Assembly: GCA_030345135.1 (NCBI GenBank) | Contig: CP128386.1 | Span: forward strand, 5,422,209-5,486,208 | Direction of reading: 5' to 3' | Length of the DNA stretch: 64,000 nt | Origin: Chitinophagaceae bacterium DXS | GTDB taxonomy: Bacteria > Bacteroidota > Bacteroidia > Chitinophagales > Chitinophagaceae | Shown: positions 8,561-18,979 of the stretch, in pieces | Layout: each line of letters starts with the position of its first letter | Numbering within the stretch: the first letter of the stretch is position 1 | Position numbers and translations under genes: made by a program | The notes under the pieces: generated by a model | Told to the model about the DNA's origin: nothing | Databases searched by the model: none | The model's input: the letters and a program-made list of their open reading frames with translations, nothing else

Positions 8561-10855
8561 ATGAAAACAAGCAACGCATTCAATCAGCTCACGTACCGGT
8601 ACCTGCCCTACTGGACCTTGTTCTTGTTGTTAGTTGTGGCATGCTGCCTTGCCGCACGCTATTACATAAGATTTATAACCCCTCTGTATGAGTCAACGGC
8701 AACAATACTTATCAAAGATGAAACGCAGGAATCCGCAGATGTTAAAATGATGGAAGCGCTGAATATGTTGCCCTTCAAAAAGAATGTAGAGAATGAACTT
8801 CAGATCATTCAGTCACGAACAATCATGAGAAGGGTAATTGAACAACTGGGTCTCTATGCAGAAATATTTGAAGAGGGAGAAGTACAGCCAGTTCCGGCAT
8901 ACACATCATCACCAATAAGCATCAAAGCAAAATATCCCGAAAGACTGGCTGAATACCACAACATCCCGTTCAGGTTTGACAGTGCAAAAAATATTGTCAT
9001 CATTGGCAATGCAGATTATCCTATTGATACATGGACCCAAACAAAATACGGTGAGCTGATGTTCATAAAAAACATTCATCTTGTATCTGCTGCCACTAAG
9101 CCGTTATTTTTTTCTATTACACATCCGGCCAATGTGACAAAGGCCTTGCTTGCAAACCTGAATGTATTCCCTGTTAACAGAAACTCATCAGTAGTAGTCT
9201 TAAAATTCAAAGATCATGTCCCTAAAAAGGGCGAAGACATTTTAAATGCACTTTGCAAGGAATATTATCAGACATCCATCAATAGCAAAAACGCCCAGAC
9301 ATCTTCAACAATGACTTTCGTTGAGGATCGTATCAAGTATGTAGAAGATGATCTCGACTCGCTTGAAAAGAAAATTGAACACTACAAGGCGGAGAAAGGA
9401 ATAACTGATCTTAGTGCTCAAGGCCAATATTTCCTTGAAAATGTTGGAACCAATGATAAAAAAATGGCCGAAATAAAAATACAGCTGGCGGTTTTGGATG
9501 AAGTCGAAAAATATGTAGATTCAAAAAAAGATAAGGCAGGAATTGTCCCGTCAACACTCGGCATAAGTGACCCCTTGTTAAATCAGCTACTACAAAAATT
9601 GTACGACGCTGAGATAAGCTATGACAAGCTAAGTAAAATAACAGCCCCCAATAATCCATCATTGCTTGCAATTAAGAGCGAACAAGAAAAAATACGGCCA
9701 AGCATACTAGAAGTCATTGGAAATCTTCGGACGAGCCTAACGACAAGTCTGCAAAACATAAACAAATCGAGAGATCAATATGCTTCACTGTTAAGTACTA
9801 TTCCTCAGAAAGAAAAAGATCTGCTGGACTTCAGCAGACAGCAGGCAATCAAAAGCAGTGTATATACTTTTCTGCTTCAAAAACGCGAAGAAACTGCACT
9901 TTCCAATTCAACAACAGTTGCAGACAGCGAGATTATTGATGCAGCAGAATCATCCATGATACCAAACAGTCCGAATAAGTCTATCATATACCTTATGGCA
10001 CTGGGAATGGGCGTACTGCTGGGCATTGGCATTATTACAATACGCGAAATGCTGAATGCAAAAATATTGTTCAGGCATGAAATAGAATCGTACACAAGCG
10101 CCCCTGTAATAGCTGAACTTACACAGGCCAAGACGCAAACGCCGCTTGCTGTGGATGATCCAAAACAGGTTTTTATCTCAGAACAATTCAGACAATTAAG
10201 AACTTCACTCGGCTTGTATGGAGAGCATCGTTATAACCGGAAAATGCTGGTCTCATCCAGCATTAGCGGTGAAGGAAAAAGCTTCGTAAGCAGCAATCTT
10301 GCAGTTAGCATCGCATTATCGGGAAAGAAAATTGTGCTGCTTGATCTTGACCTTCGTAAACGCAGAACATCCGAAATTTTCAATTTACCAAATGAAAACG
10401 GCGTAATTGAATTCCTGGAAAACAGCAAAAATCCCGAAGAGATTATTCAAAAAACTGCATATAAAAACTTATTCGTGATACCTGCAGGCATTAGCGAGAA
10501 TCCGGCTTCAGACCTGCTTTTGAACGGAAATCTTGCTGCGCTTATAAAGTTTCTCGAAAACAAATTTGATTACATCCTCCTGGATGGCCCCCCAATAGAT
10601 CCGGTGGCAGACACTTGCATTCTTGGAGAATTTTGCGATATAACACTTTTCGTTGTAAGGCATGGCGTAACCCCCAAAAGTATGATACAGCTTCTGGACA
10701 CAAACACCAAAATAAAATCCTTTAAAAATCTTTCTATCATTTTCAACGGCATTAAGCCAAGAGGCTTTATGATCGGCAAAGGATATGGCTTCGGTTACGG
10801 ATATGGATTTGAAAATGTGTACAAAAACTACAGATACAAAGTAAGACGCGCTTAA
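8561..10855 (+). CDS. Wzc-like chain-length determinant fused to BY-kinase (polysaccharide copolymerase)
   Basis: 764 residues. A Wzz-type region is bounded by membrane helices at about 16-40 and 473-494, with a coiled-coil-rich periplasmic part between (GNVR-type PNNPSLLAI near 365). The cytoplasmic C-terminal domain has Walker A (SISGEGKS, about 567-574), Walker A' (VLLDLDLRKRR, about 592) and Walker B (YILLDGPP, about 670). The tail is tyrosine-rich (GYGFGYGYGF, then YKNYRY), the usual autophosphorylation cluster. Family knowledge: it controls polymer length and couples Wzy polymerisation to export through the Wza-like pore. No separate Wzb-type phosphatase is seen nearby. Confidence 0.94.
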   Translation: MKTSNAFNQLTYRYLPYWTLFLLLVVACCLAARYYIRFITPLYESTATILIKDETQESADVKMMEALNMLPFKKNVENELQIIQSRTIMRRVIEQLGLYAEIFEEGEVQPVPAYTSSPISIKAKYPERLAEYHNIPFRFDSAKNIVIIGNADYPIDTWTQTKYGELMFIKNIHLVSAATKPLFFSITHPANVTKALLANLNVFPVNRNSSVVVLKFKDHVPKKGEDILNALCKEYYQTSINSKNAQTSSTMTFVEDRIKYVEDDLDSLEKKIEHYKAEKGITDLSAQGQYFLENVGTNDKKMAEIKIQLAVLDEVEKYVDSKKDKAGIVPSTLGISDPLLNQLLQKLYDAEISYDKLSKITAPNNPSLLAIKSEQEKIRPSILEVIGNLRTSLTTSLQNINKSRDQYASLLSTIPQKEKDLLDFSRQQAIKSSVYTFLLQKREETALSNSTTVADSEIIDAAESSMIPNSPNKSIIYLMALGMGVLLGIGIITIREMLNAKILFRHEIESYTSAPVIAELTQAKTQTPLAVDDPKQVFISEQFRQLRTSLGLYGEHRYNRKMLVSSSISGEGKSFVSSNLAVSIALSGKKIVLLDLDLRKRRTSEIFNLPNENGVIEFLENSKNPEEIIQKTAYKNLFVIPAGISENPASDLLLNGNLAALIKFLENKFDYILLDGPPIDPVADTCILGEFCDITLFVVRHGVTPKSMIQLLDTNTKIKSFKNLSIIFNGIKPRGFMIGKGYGFGYGYGFENVYKNYRYKVRRA

Positions 10856-10910
10856 TTTCTCTGACATCTTTATACTATGCCACAACATTCCTAACCATTA
10901 ATCACTAATT

Positions 10911-11453
10911 ATGGAACAAAAATGGTATGCTGTATATACAAAGCCAGGAAATGAAAAAAAAGTGTGTTCTGTATTATCAAAAAAAAATATTGAGCACTAT
11001 TACCCTGTCAACAAAGTTGGCGGCCACAACAATTCGCTGCGCAATACAACTTGCGAGCCACTGTTCCCCTGTTTTGTATTTGTTAAGACAACTGAACAAC
11101 AGCACATTTTTCTGCAACAAATAACCGGCGTCATCAACATGGTCTATTGGAAAAACGCACCCGCGGTATTCCCTGATGAAGAAATTAACTGCCTGGCAGA
11201 CTTCATTAGCAACCATCAAAATATCAGCACAAAACAAATTGCAGTAAATCAGACAAACAGCATTAAACCCAAACGGGTAATCTATCCTGTACATACAGAA
11301 CAAACCGAGCAGCCAGTTAAGCTGATTGTAGAAGTCACGCTTCCATCCATTGGATATTCACTAAGCGCTGAATTGCGCAATTCAGAAGTTGAAACAACCG
11401 GCGTTTCAAATGTTTTCCCCTTTGAAACATTTTCCAATAAATATGCTGTTTAA
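10911..11453 (+). CDS. Second NusG/UpxY-like protein, NGN domain only (KOW not recognisable)
   Basis: A 180-residue protein. Its first half is a clear NGN domain (KWYAVYTKPGNEKKVCSVLSK, then PLFPCFVFV), related to the first gene of the locus. The second half lacks the KOW signature: where GxxVxVxxGPFxGxxG is expected, the sequence reads IKPKRVIYPVHTEQTEQPVKL and runs to the end with no match. It lies between the Wzc-like gene and the first glycosyltransferase. It could be an antiterminator that no longer contacts the ribosome or NusE, or a competitor that modulates the first paralog. The NGN assignment is firm; the loss of KOW is my reading by eye. Confidence 0.8.
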   Translation: MEQKWYAVYTKPGNEKKVCSVLSKKNIEHYYPVNKVGGHNNSLRNTTCEPLFPCFVFVKTTEQQHIFLQQITGVINMVYWKNAPAVFPDEEINCLADFISNHQNISTKQIAVNQTNSIKPKRVIYPVHTEQTEQPVKLIVEVTLPSIGYSLSAELRNSEVETTGVSNVFPFETFSNKYAV

Positions 11454-11497
11454 TCATTCCGCATTGTTATCAATATACCCACAACGTTAAATGAATT

Positions 11498-12754
11498 ATG
11501 CGTAACAGTTTTCCTAAAAAAATACTGCTCATTGGCGGCAATTATTTTCCGGAACCAACAGGTATTGGTAAATACAACGGAGAGATGATTGATATGCTTG
11601 CGCAGATGGGATATAGCTGTACCGTTGTAACATCTTACCCTTATTATCCTCACTGGCAGATACAGGAACCCTATACAAAACATGCCAGCTGGTATAGCAA
11701 AGAATTTAAGATCACCACCCGGAACCTGGCTCATCCCGTTGAGATCCATCGCTGCCCGCAATATGTTCCTCACAACCCAAGTGGCAGCAAAAGAATGTTA
11801 CTGGACCTCTCCTTTCTCTTTTTTGCATTCTGTAAAGTTGCAAAGCTATTGCTGACAAACAGGTACAACTATGTAATAACTGTAGCACCATGCTTCCAGG
11901 TAGGCTTCCTTGGAATGTTCTGCAGATTAGTGAAAGGTTCAAAATTCATTTATCATATCCAGGATCTTCAGATAGATGCCGCAAGCGAATTAAAAATGAT
12001 CAAATCAAAAAAGCTTCTCAGCACGCTGTTTGCGATGGAGAAATTCATTCTGAAGAAAGCTGATGTTGTAAGCAGCATATCCAAAGGAATGATTGATAAA
12101 ATTCAAGCAAAATACGCAAGGAACATTGTATACTTTCCAAACTGGGTTGATACAAATTCATTCTATCCCCTGACAAAAAATGACGGCTTAAAAGAAAAAT
12201 TCAACCTGAAAGAAACGGACATTGTCTTTTTGTACTCCGGCGCAATTGGCGAAAAACAAGGATTGGAAAATCTGATATATGCAGCCGAAAGCTTCCGCAA
12301 AATCTCCCATATCAAATTCGTGATTTGTGGTGCGGGGCCTTACAAAAAAAAACTTGAATGTTTAACTGAAGAACTACAACTAGAAAACATTGTCTTTCTT
12401 GATACGCAGCCTTTTGAAAAACTTAACCTTCTGCTGAATATGGCAGATTATCACCTGGTATTGCAAAAAGCAAATGCAGCAGATCTGGTGATGCCATCCA
12501 AGCTAACGAGCATATTGTCTGTCGGCGGTATAGCAATCGTCTCAGCCACCCCTAACTCTACCTTATACGAACTGATTTCCGGCAATGAGATAGGAATAGT
12601 TATACCGCCCGACAGCAAGTCATCATTAATCAGGGCAATTACAACCTCTCTTATTAGCAATTACGATCATATTAAAAACAACGCACGGAGATATGCTGAA
12701 GAATATCTTTCGTCAGAACGAATACTACAAAGCTATCTGCAATGCATAAAATAG
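11498..12754 (+). CDS. GT4-family glycosyltransferase, WcaI-like
   Basis: 418 residues with a GT-B fold. The N-terminal donor-side loop ILLIGGNYFPEPTGIGKYNGEM matches the WcaI type of colanic-acid glycosyltransferases. The C-terminal domain carries IVFLYSGAIGEKQGLENLIYAA, FVICGAGPYKKKLE and a late VMPSKLTSILSVGG region in place of the classic E-x7-E motif. It should add a sugar, possibly L-fucose given gmd and fcl, to the lipid-linked repeat unit at the inner face of the membrane. Donor specificity cannot be read from the sequence. Confidence 0.85.
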   Translation: MRNSFPKKILLIGGNYFPEPTGIGKYNGEMIDMLAQMGYSCTVVTSYPYYPHWQIQEPYTKHASWYSKEFKITTRNLAHPVEIHRCPQYVPHNPSGSKRMLLDLSFLFFAFCKVAKLLLTNRYNYVITVAPCFQVGFLGMFCRLVKGSKFIYHIQDLQIDAASELKMIKSKKLLSTLFAMEKFILKKADVVSSISKGMIDKIQAKYARNIVYFPNWVDTNSFYPLTKNDGLKEKFNLKETDIVFLYSGAIGEKQGLENLIYAAESFRKISHIKFVICGAGPYKKKLECLTEELQLENIVFLDTQPFEKLNLLLNMADYHLVLQKANAADLVMPSKLTSILSVGGIAIVSATPNSTLYELISGNEIGIVIPPDSKSSLIRAITTSLISNYDHIKNNARRYAEEYLSSERILQSYLQCIK

Positions 12755-12794
12755 CATTTAAAAAGTCAATATATCCTGACCAAAAACACTTCTT

Positions 12795-13892
12795 ATGAAG
12801 ACTGCATTAATTACCGGCGTTACAGGACAGGACGGCGCCTATCTTGCCGAACTGCTCCTGCATAAAGGGTACATGGTTCATGGAATAAAAAGACGTTCGT
12901 CTTCACTCAACACAGAACGAATAGATCATTTATACAGGGATCTGCATGAGGCGCAGGTTCGCTTCAAACTGCATTATGGCGATCTATCAGACAGTACAAA
13001 CCTGATTCGCATAATACAACAGGTACAACCTGACGAAATCTATAATTTGGGGGCAATGTCTCATGTGAAGGTTTCATTTGATACACCTGAATACACAGCC
13101 AACACGGATGGCATAGGCACACTTCGGTTGCTGGAAGCAATAAGAATACTTGGACTGGAAAAGAAAACAAAAATTTACCAGGCATCTACTTCGGAACTAT
13201 ATGGTCTTGTGCAGGAAACACCTCAAAAAGAAACTACCCCGTTTTACCCACGATCTCCTTATGGAGTTGCAAAGCTATACGCATATTGGATTACAGTTAA
13301 TTACAGGGAAGCATATGGAATATTTGCAAGCAATGGCATTCTGTTCAATCATGAAAGCCCGCTACGTGGCGAAACATTTGTAACCAGAAAAATTACCAGG
13401 GCAGTTGCTGCTATAGCGCTTGGGTTACAGGACTGCCTTTATATAGGCAACCTGGATGCCTGTCGTGACTGGGGCCATGCGAAAGACTATGTAGAAGCCA
13501 TGTGGCGCATTCTTCAGCAGGATACTCCTGATGATTATGTAATTGCAACAGGCATTGCGACCAGTGTTCGCGACTTTGCAAAAATGGCTTTTGAAGAAGT
13601 TGGCATCTCCATTGCATTTGAAGGTGAAGGTGCCTCCGAGAAAGCAATAGTAATTGCCTGCAGTAATGAAGCTTTTCAACTTGAAACAGGCAGAACCGTT
13701 ATTAGTGTAGATCCGAATTATTTCAGGCCCACCGAAGTGGATATGCTGATAGGCGACGCTACAAAAGCAAGAAACACGCTTTGTTGGGAACCCTGCTACA
13801 CACTTCGCGAAATGATCAGCGAAATGGTTGAAGAAGATCTGAAAAAATTTCAACCAAAGGCTATTATCCACGCAGATCTTGTTGCGGACTAA
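12795..13892 (+). CDS. gmd: GDP-mannose 4,6-dehydratase
   Basis: 365 residues, full length for the family. The extended-SDR nucleotide motif [15 protein letters not shown] (residues 8-22) with following [12 protein letters not shown] is characteristic of GMD. STSELYG (about 130-136) and [10 protein letters not shown] (Tyr about 155, Lys about 159) give the catalytic residues. Further family blocks are [17 protein letters not shown] and [14 protein letters not shown]. It converts GDP-D-mannose to GDP-4-keto-6-deoxymannose. That intermediate feeds GDP-L-fucose (fcl-like gene at 46846) and possibly GDP-perosamine via one of the aminotransferases in this locus. Confidence 0.96.
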   Translation: MKTALITGVTGQDGAYLAELLLHKGYMVHGIKRRSSSLNTERIDHLYRDLHEAQVRFKLHYGDLSDSTNLIRIIQQVQPDEIYNLGAMSHVKVSFDTPEYTANTDGIGTLRLLEAIRILGLEKKTKIYQASTSELYGLVQETPQKETTPFYPRSPYGVAKLYAYWITVNYREAYGIFASNGILFNHESPLRGETFVTRKITRAVAAIALGLQDCLYIGNLDACRDWGHAKDYVEAMWRILQQDTPDDYVIATGIATSVRDFAKMAFEEVGISIAFEGEGASEKAIVIACSNEAFQLETGRTVISVDPNYFRPTEVDMLIGDATKARNTLCWEPCYTLREMISEMVEEDLKKFQPKAIIHADLVAD

Positions 13893-13939
13893 CTGAATAA
13901 AACATTATCCGCCCTTTTGAAAACAGCTTTTTTAATTCT

Positions 13940-15550
13940 ATGCCAATACCGGTAATCCTAATGCAGCCCCGTGTTAACACTGCCAATCTGATAAGAAGTC
14001 AACTTTGGAAACAGTGGGCAATAGCCGCTACAATAGTCGTCCTCATTTACGCAGTCACTATACCATTTGCACCATACCTGCATCCGGATGAACTATTGAC
14101 GCTTGACATGGGGAGAACAATTCTTAATCCACACAAAAGCTGGTCCATCGGGTGGCTTTTAGATCAGGGACAACCTGTTTTACTTTTCACTTATGTCGGC
14201 CCTGTTCTGCAGGAATTCAGTTATTGGGTAATGGGTCAGTTTGGACCAAGAATCTCTGCTTTGTCAGGAGCAATACTTGCGGCAACGGTGATGATGGCCT
14301 GGCTTAAAAATAAGCGTATACCTGATAATGCAGCATTGCTTCTTTCGCTGGCATTTTTGCTGGATCCATTATTTGTGCAGGCTTACACAATCGGACGTGT
14401 TGATGGCTGGGCAATGGCATGCTCACTTTCTGCCTGCCTCATTATTAGCAACGCAACCAATCAACCAGCTAAATGTGCCTTTGCTAAATATAAGCTGCTC
14501 TTTGCAGGAGCTTTAACATGCCTCAGTGTTTTTGTATGGGCGTCTGCAGCTTTTTTAATTCCGCTTGTTATTTTAGAATTGGTAAGTTTTATACGCTCCT
14601 ATAGCAAATGCGCGGAGCAAAATAACAGGGGAAAATCCGTACTGTTTTTTGTTGCAGGTGGTTGCTTAATGCTTGCCTTGTTGCTGGCTCCGATACTTGG
14701 CTGGCTAACCCGTGAATTCACCGATGTGCTATCCTCAATCGTAATTAATCTTAAGTCCGGCCAGGATGCAAATAAACCTTCATTTGCCAGTAAAACGCTT
14801 ACATCATTAGCCAGACTGTTTGGCATTCTTAAGTTCACACCCGTTATTGTAATGGCAGCACTTGCTGGCATTGTTTATCGAAAAAGCATTGGCCTTATTA
14901 TCAGTATGGCTTTCGCAGTTTTCTTAATGATAGAAACATTTGTCTATATACAACGTGTTCAATATCTGCTACCATATCTGATAGCATGTACGGCCTTACT
15001 TTACCAGGAAGATGAAAGCAGACGATCAATTGCCCCCGGGAGCAAATTTAAATCTGCCAGCCTGATCATTATCCTTATCTGGTGCACCGGTCTATCTGTT
15101 GCAGCCCGTACCGTTCTTGCTTTCAATGGAAGTGAGACCCGCAACCGTCACATTATTTCACTTGCCGCCCAAACATTCCTTAACAGAGGCAACTACCGGG
15201 TTTTTGCGCCTTACGAATTTTATTATACAGGCACATCGTTAAGATGGCGAATGTATAGCCCTTATATTCCGATCAATGATACGTTTACGACCGGCATACT
15301 TCAAAAACTGATGCCACACGTTGATTATATCATTGTAAAATCCGAAACGGAACTACCTGATGAATACCTGCAGGTACTACACAATAACAATGTTTACCTG
15401 GAAAGCACATTCAATCCCTATGTAGTTCCCGATGCAAAATTTGACGGCAAAACCACCAATATAACCAGATTACGCAACCTTTATTCACTGTTCCGGCAAC
15501 CTTACGGCCCATACCGTTTCTATAAAAGAAAAGAACTTTCTTCGAAGTAG
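13940..15550 (+). CDS. Polytopic membrane glycosyltransferase, PMT/ArnT-like (GT-C)
   Basis: 536 residues with about ten to twelve hydrophobic segments. The first periplasmic loop carries YLHPDELLTLDMGR, the acidic motif typical of GT-C enzymes that use polyprenyl-phosphate sugars, followed by an ArnT/PMT_2-like helix pattern (YTIGRVDGWAMA). The C-terminus is a soluble domain (from about 400). It likely decorates the polymer or its lipid-linked precursor outside the membrane, using a polyprenyl-phosphate sugar that could be made by the GT2 at 18980. Family level is moderately sure; substrate unknown. Confidence 0.7.
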   Translation: MPIPVILMQPRVNTANLIRSQLWKQWAIAATIVVLIYAVTIPFAPYLHPDELLTLDMGRTILNPHKSWSIGWLLDQGQPVLLFTYVGPVLQEFSYWVMGQFGPRISALSGAILAATVMMAWLKNKRIPDNAALLLSLAFLLDPLFVQAYTIGRVDGWAMACSLSACLIISNATNQPAKCAFAKYKLLFAGALTCLSVFVWASAAFLIPLVILELVSFIRSYSKCAEQNNRGKSVLFFVAGGCLMLALLLAPILGWLTREFTDVLSSIVINLKSGQDANKPSFASKTLTSLARLFGILKFTPVIVMAALAGIVYRKSIGLIISMAFAVFLMIETFVYIQRVQYLLPYLIACTALLYQEDESRRSIAPGSKFKSASLIIILIWCTGLSVAARTVLAFNGSETRNRHIISLAAQTFLNRGNYRVFAPYEFYYTGTSLRWRMYSPYIPINDTFTTGILQKLMPHVDYIIVKSETELPDEYLQVLHNNNVYLESTFNPYVVPDAKFDGKTTNITRLRNLYSLFRQPYGPYRFYKRKELSSK

Positions 15551-15592
15551 TTGTTCAGATAATTTAATCACTCCTGATAAACATTCAAGCGT

Positions 15593-16651
15593 ATGATTAA
15601 CATCGGTATAATAGGCTATGGATATTGGGGTCCTAACCTCGTAAGAAATTTCTATGTAGCCAATAATTGCTGCGTAAAATCAGTTGCAGATACTCAGCCT
15701 GGCCGGCTAAGACAATTACAGCAATTATTTCCCTGCATTAACGCGTGCATTTCAGCCAATGAGATACTTAATGACCCGGATATAGACGCTGTTGTTATTG
15801 CAACACCCGTTTTCACCCATTTCCGTCTTGCAAAAAAAGCATTTAACAAAGGAAAACATGTGCTGCTCGAAAAACCACTCACTACATCCAGCAAAGAAGC
15901 CGAAATATTGATTGACATGGCTATTCAGAAAAATCTACTGTTAATGGTTGATCACACGTTTCTTTATACCGGTGCTATTGAAAAGATGAAGCAACTTACA
16001 GAAGAAGATGAACTGGGCACAATCAAATACCTCGATTCAACGCGCATCAATCTTGGCCTGTTTCAGCCTGATATTAATGTGCTGTGGGATCTTGCACCCC
16101 ACGACCTTTCAATTCTAAGATACCTGGTAACTGAGCGCCCTTACAGCGTAAACGCAACAGGCATTACCCATACCCGGAACGGGATAGAAAATATCGCCTA
16201 TTTAACGGTCAATTACCAATCAGGGTTTATTGCACATTTTAATTGCTCATGGACAAGCCCCGTGAAAGTCCGTATGATGTTGCTTGGCGGCGACAAAAAG
16301 ATGATTCTGTATAACGACCTCGAACCATCTGAAAAAATAAAAGTATACGACACCGGTTACAGCCATAAAACAGGCGAAGAAAAACGAAGAATATTGGTTG
16401 ATTACAGAACCGGAGATATTCATGTACCAAAACTACGTACCGGTGAAGCACTACTGGCAATGGCCAATGATTTTATTGAAAGCATTATAAGCAGCAAACA
16501 ACCCAGATCCTCCTGGATGGTTGGGTTGGAAGTGGTTAAAATTCTGGAAGCCTCAGATAAATCTATCAGGAACAATGGCAAAGAAATATTTATCGATGCA
16601 CCAAGAAGATCCACGAAGAAAATGATTTCCGAAAACTCAATACAGGAATAA
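15593..16651 (+). CDS. Gfo/Idh/MocA-family NAD-dependent sugar oxidoreductase (WlbA/WbpB-like)
   Basis: 352 residues. A Rossmann fold opens with [17 protein letters not shown] (Gly8-x-Gly10-x-x-Gly13), followed by the family EKP motif at about 93-95 ([11 protein letters not shown]). The substrate domain contains [13 protein letters not shown] with the catalytic-type D-x-x-x-H pattern. It overlaps by one base a WlbB-like acetyltransferase, and a DegT aminotransferase follows. That trio matches the oxidation, amination and acetylation steps that make 3-acetamido sugars from UDP-GlcNAc uronate. The partner UDP-GlcNAc 6-dehydrogenase is not in the window, so the exact substrate stays open. Confidence 0.85.
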   Translation: MINIGIIGYGYWGPNLVRNFYVANNCCVKSVADTQPGRLRQLQQLFPCINACISANEILNDPDIDAVVIATPVFTHFRLAKKAFNKGKHVLLEKPLTTSSKEAEILIDMAIQKNLLLMVDHTFLYTGAIEKMKQLTEEDELGTIKYLDSTRINLGLFQPDINVLWDLAPHDLSILRYLVTERPYSVNATGITHTRNGIENIAYLTVNYQSGFIAHFNCSWTSPVKVRMMLLGGDKKMILYNDLEPSEKIKVYDTGYSHKTGEEKRRILVDYRTGDIHVPKLRTGEALLAMANDFIESIISSKQPRSSWMVGLEVVKILEASDKSIRNNGKEIFIDAPRRSTKKMISENSIQE

Positions 16652-17169
16652 TGAAAATAATCACCGAAACAAGCGATAAACAGATGCTCCGGAACGTAAC
16701 TGTTGGAGAAAATGTTATGATCTATCATTTTGTCAACGCGTACGGATGCCTCATTGACGATGGTACAAGGATCGGTTGTTTTGTAGAAATACAAAAGGGC
16801 GCCACGATCGGAAAAAATTGCAAAATATCCAGCCACACTTTCATCTGCGAAGGCGTGCATATTGAGGACAATGTTTTCGTCGGCCACAATGTAACTTTTA
16901 TCAACGATAAATTTCCCAGGGCCACTAACGAGGATGGATCTATGCAAACTGATGCTGACTGGAACTGTATTGAAACAATTGTGGAAGAAGGTGCCTCAAT
17001 TGGCTCCGGGGCAACCATACTTTGCGGTGTACGCATAGGAAAACATGCAGTTGTAGGAGCTGGATCCGTAGTAACAAAAGATGTTCCTGAAAATGCGGTT
17101 GTGGCAGGAAATCCTGCAAGATCTATAAAGTCACGTGTGCCAACACTTGTTGAAGTGAACATTGATTAA
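16651..17169 (+). CDS. Left-handed beta-helix N-acetyltransferase (WlbB/WbpD-like)
   Basis: 172 residues made mostly of hexapeptide repeats ([41 protein letters not shown]) with the loop NDKFPRATN typical of the WlbB/WbpD sugar acetyltransferases. [11 protein letters not shown] cap ends the helix. The ATG overlaps the stop codon of the oxidoreductase by one base, so the two are translationally coupled. With the aminotransferase downstream it should N-acetylate a 3-amino sugar nucleotide. Confidence 0.87.
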   Translation: MKIITETSDKQMLRNVTVGENVMIYHFVNAYGCLIDDGTRIGCFVEIQKGATIGKNCKISSHTFICEGVHIEDNVFVGHNVTFINDKFPRATNEDGSMQTDADWNCIETIVEEGASIGSGATILCGVRIGKHAVVGAGSVVTKDVPENAVVAGNPARSIKSRVPTLVEVNID

Positions 17170-17219
17170 ACCTTCAAAAGTCACCAAGCATCCCCCTTTA
17201 CTACACAAACTTTTCCTTT

Positions 17220-18335
17220 ATGAACAACACTATCACTACCAGCAAAATTCAGTGTCTCGATCTGAAAGGTCAACACCGGCAGATCAAGCAGGAAGTGTTT
17301 GACCTTTTTGAATATGTGTACGACAACAATGCATTTTCCGGCGGCCCGTTTGTAGAAAAGTTTGAAAAAGAATTCTCAGCATTTTGCAATACCAGTTTTG
17401 CTGTCGCTGTTAACAACGGCACATCTGCATTACATCTTGCACTGCTAACTTTAGGCATTGGCCCGAATGACGAAGTGCTTGTGCCGGCCAATACTTTTAT
17501 AGCAACCGCATGGGCGGTTTCTTACACAGGTGCACGCCCGGTTTTTGTTGACTGCACCGCGGACACCTGGCAAATAGATGCATCTCTTTTGGAATCTAAA
17601 ATTACCAGTCACACTAAAGCCATCATCGGCGTGCATTTATACGGCCAGCCTTTTGACGTGGATGCAGTTAAAACAATCTGCACCAGGCATAACTTATTCC
17701 TTCTTGAAGATGCGGCCCAGGCGCATGGGGCACTTTATAAAAACGAAAGCGTGGGCGCATTTGGAGAAATGGCCTGCTTTAGCTTCTACCCCGGCAAAAA
17801 TCTTGGTGCATGCGGAGAAGGCGGCGGAATTACTACCAACAATGAAAATCACTACAGTCACTTATTAAGCTTAAGAAATCACGGTTCTAAATTTCGCTAC
17901 TATCACGACGAACTGGGGTTCAATATGCGTATGGGCGGCATGGAAGCAGCTTCATTAATAGTAAAGCTGAAATACCTTGATGATTGGAACTGCAAACGCA
18001 GGCAGATTGCAAAAAGATACCAATCTGAAATAAAGAACCCGCGCATCAGGCTACAATATCAGCCGGATTGGAGTAGCTCGGTTTATCACCTTTTTGTGAT
18101 CACGACCCCGGACAGAGATCAGCTAATTAACTATCTAAACAACAACAACATATTTCCGGGATTACACTATCCTGTTCCGTGCCATCTACAAAAAGCATAT
18201 CAGCATTTGAATTATCAGCATGGGGATTGTCCTAACGCTGAATATCTTTCCCAACACTGCTTATCGCTTCCAATTTATGCGGAATTGCAGGAGAACGATG
18301 TGGATCATGTGATACAAATACTCAACAATTATTAA
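17220..18335 (+). CDS. DegT/DnrJ/EryC1/StrS-family PLP-dependent sugar aminotransferase (WlbC/FdtB-like)
   Basis: 371 residues. Blocks typical of the family are VNNGTSALHLALLTLGIGPNDEVLVPANTFIATA, LLEDAAQAHGA, and the PLP-lysine segment FSFYPGKNLGACGEGG (Lys about 192), then RNHGS. GYNMRM-type motif is present as LGFNMRMGGMEAA. Sequence style is closest to 3-keto-sugar aminotransferases (WlbC, FdtB, QdtB). Its position after the Gfo/Idh oxidoreductase and WlbB-like acetyltransferase supports a 3-amino sugar. Family is certain; the regiochemistry is inferred. Confidence 0.9.
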   Translation: MNNTITTSKIQCLDLKGQHRQIKQEVFDLFEYVYDNNAFSGGPFVEKFEKEFSAFCNTSFAVAVNNGTSALHLALLTLGIGPNDEVLVPANTFIATAWAVSYTGARPVFVDCTADTWQIDASLLESKITSHTKAIIGVHLYGQPFDVDAVKTICTRHNLFLLEDAAQAHGALYKNESVGAFGEMACFSFYPGKNLGACGEGGGITTNNENHYSHLLSLRNHGSKFRYYHDELGFNMRMGGMEAASLIVKLKYLDDWNCKRRQIAKRYQSEIKNPRIRLQYQPDWSSSVYHLFVITTPDRDQLINYLNNNNIFPGLHYPVPCHLQKAYQHLNYQHGDCPNAEYLSQHCLSLPIYAELQENDVDHVIQILNNY

Positions 18336-18336
18336 A

Positions 18337-18975
18337 ATGGCAATAAAGAACCTCCTGATCTTTCCATTTAACGGAAACGGAAGAGAAGCCATTGACGCAA
18401 TTGATCCATCCGAGTACAAACTCATTGGATTTATTGATGATGACGGAGAAAAACAGTCAGATAACTACGAAATCTTCTCAAGGGAGATTCTAAAAAAATT
18501 CCCGGAAATGTACTTATTGGCTGTACCGGGAAGCCCAACATCCTTTAGAGAAAGGACATCAATAATAAGTTCATTTAATGCAAAAAACTTCGCAACCGTT
18601 ATACACCCCCAAGCCTCGATAGGCAGAGATGTAAAAGTTGGCTATAACTGTCTTATTATGGCAGGTGTGGTTATCACAGCAAATGCACTCATTAAGAATC
18701 ATGTTTGCATACTTCCCAATTCTGTCGTACATCACGATTCAATTATTGAAGACTACACGTTGATTGGCAGCGGGGTAGTAATAGCAGGAAATGTTACAAT
18801 AGGACAATCATGTTATATAGGCAGCGGCACTAATATTAAAAATGGTATACATGTCGGCAACTTATCGCTGATTGGGTTGGGCAGTAATGTCATCAGCAAT
18901 ATTGAAGCCAACTCAGTAGTTGCGGGAAATCCGGCATCAGGTATTCATCGCAGTTCAAATCAATTGCAGCTATAA
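18337..18975 (+). CDS. PglD/NeuD-like sugar O- or N-acetyltransferase
   Basis: 212 residues. An N-terminal Rossmann-like half (NLLIFPFNGNGREAIDAID, then LIGFIDDDGEK) binds the sugar nucleotide. A C-terminal left-handed beta-helix carries hexapeptides (TVIHPQASIGRDVKVGYNC, VVIAGNVTIGQSCYIGSG) and the catalytic-type His-His pair in VVHHDSIIED. This is the PglD/NeuD/PerB form. With gmd and the aminotransferase at 20975 it could make GDP-N-acetylperosamine, but it may also serve another 4-amino sugar. It starts two bases after the preceding stop codon. Confidence 0.85.
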   Translation: MAIKNLLIFPFNGNGREAIDAIDPSEYKLIGFIDDDGEKQSDNYEIFSREILKKFPEMYLLAVPGSPTSFRERTSIISSFNAKNFATVIHPQASIGRDVKVGYNCLIMAGVVITANALIKNHVCILPNSVVHHDSIIEDYTLIGSGVVIAGNVTIGQSCYIGSGTNIKNGIHVGNLSLIGLGSNVISNIEANSVVAGNPASGIHRSSNQLQL

Positions 18976-18979
18976 TGTT

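Noticed and set aside
13425-13871. 148-codon frame antisense to gmd
   Set aside because: Shadow of a highly conserved gene; no independent support.
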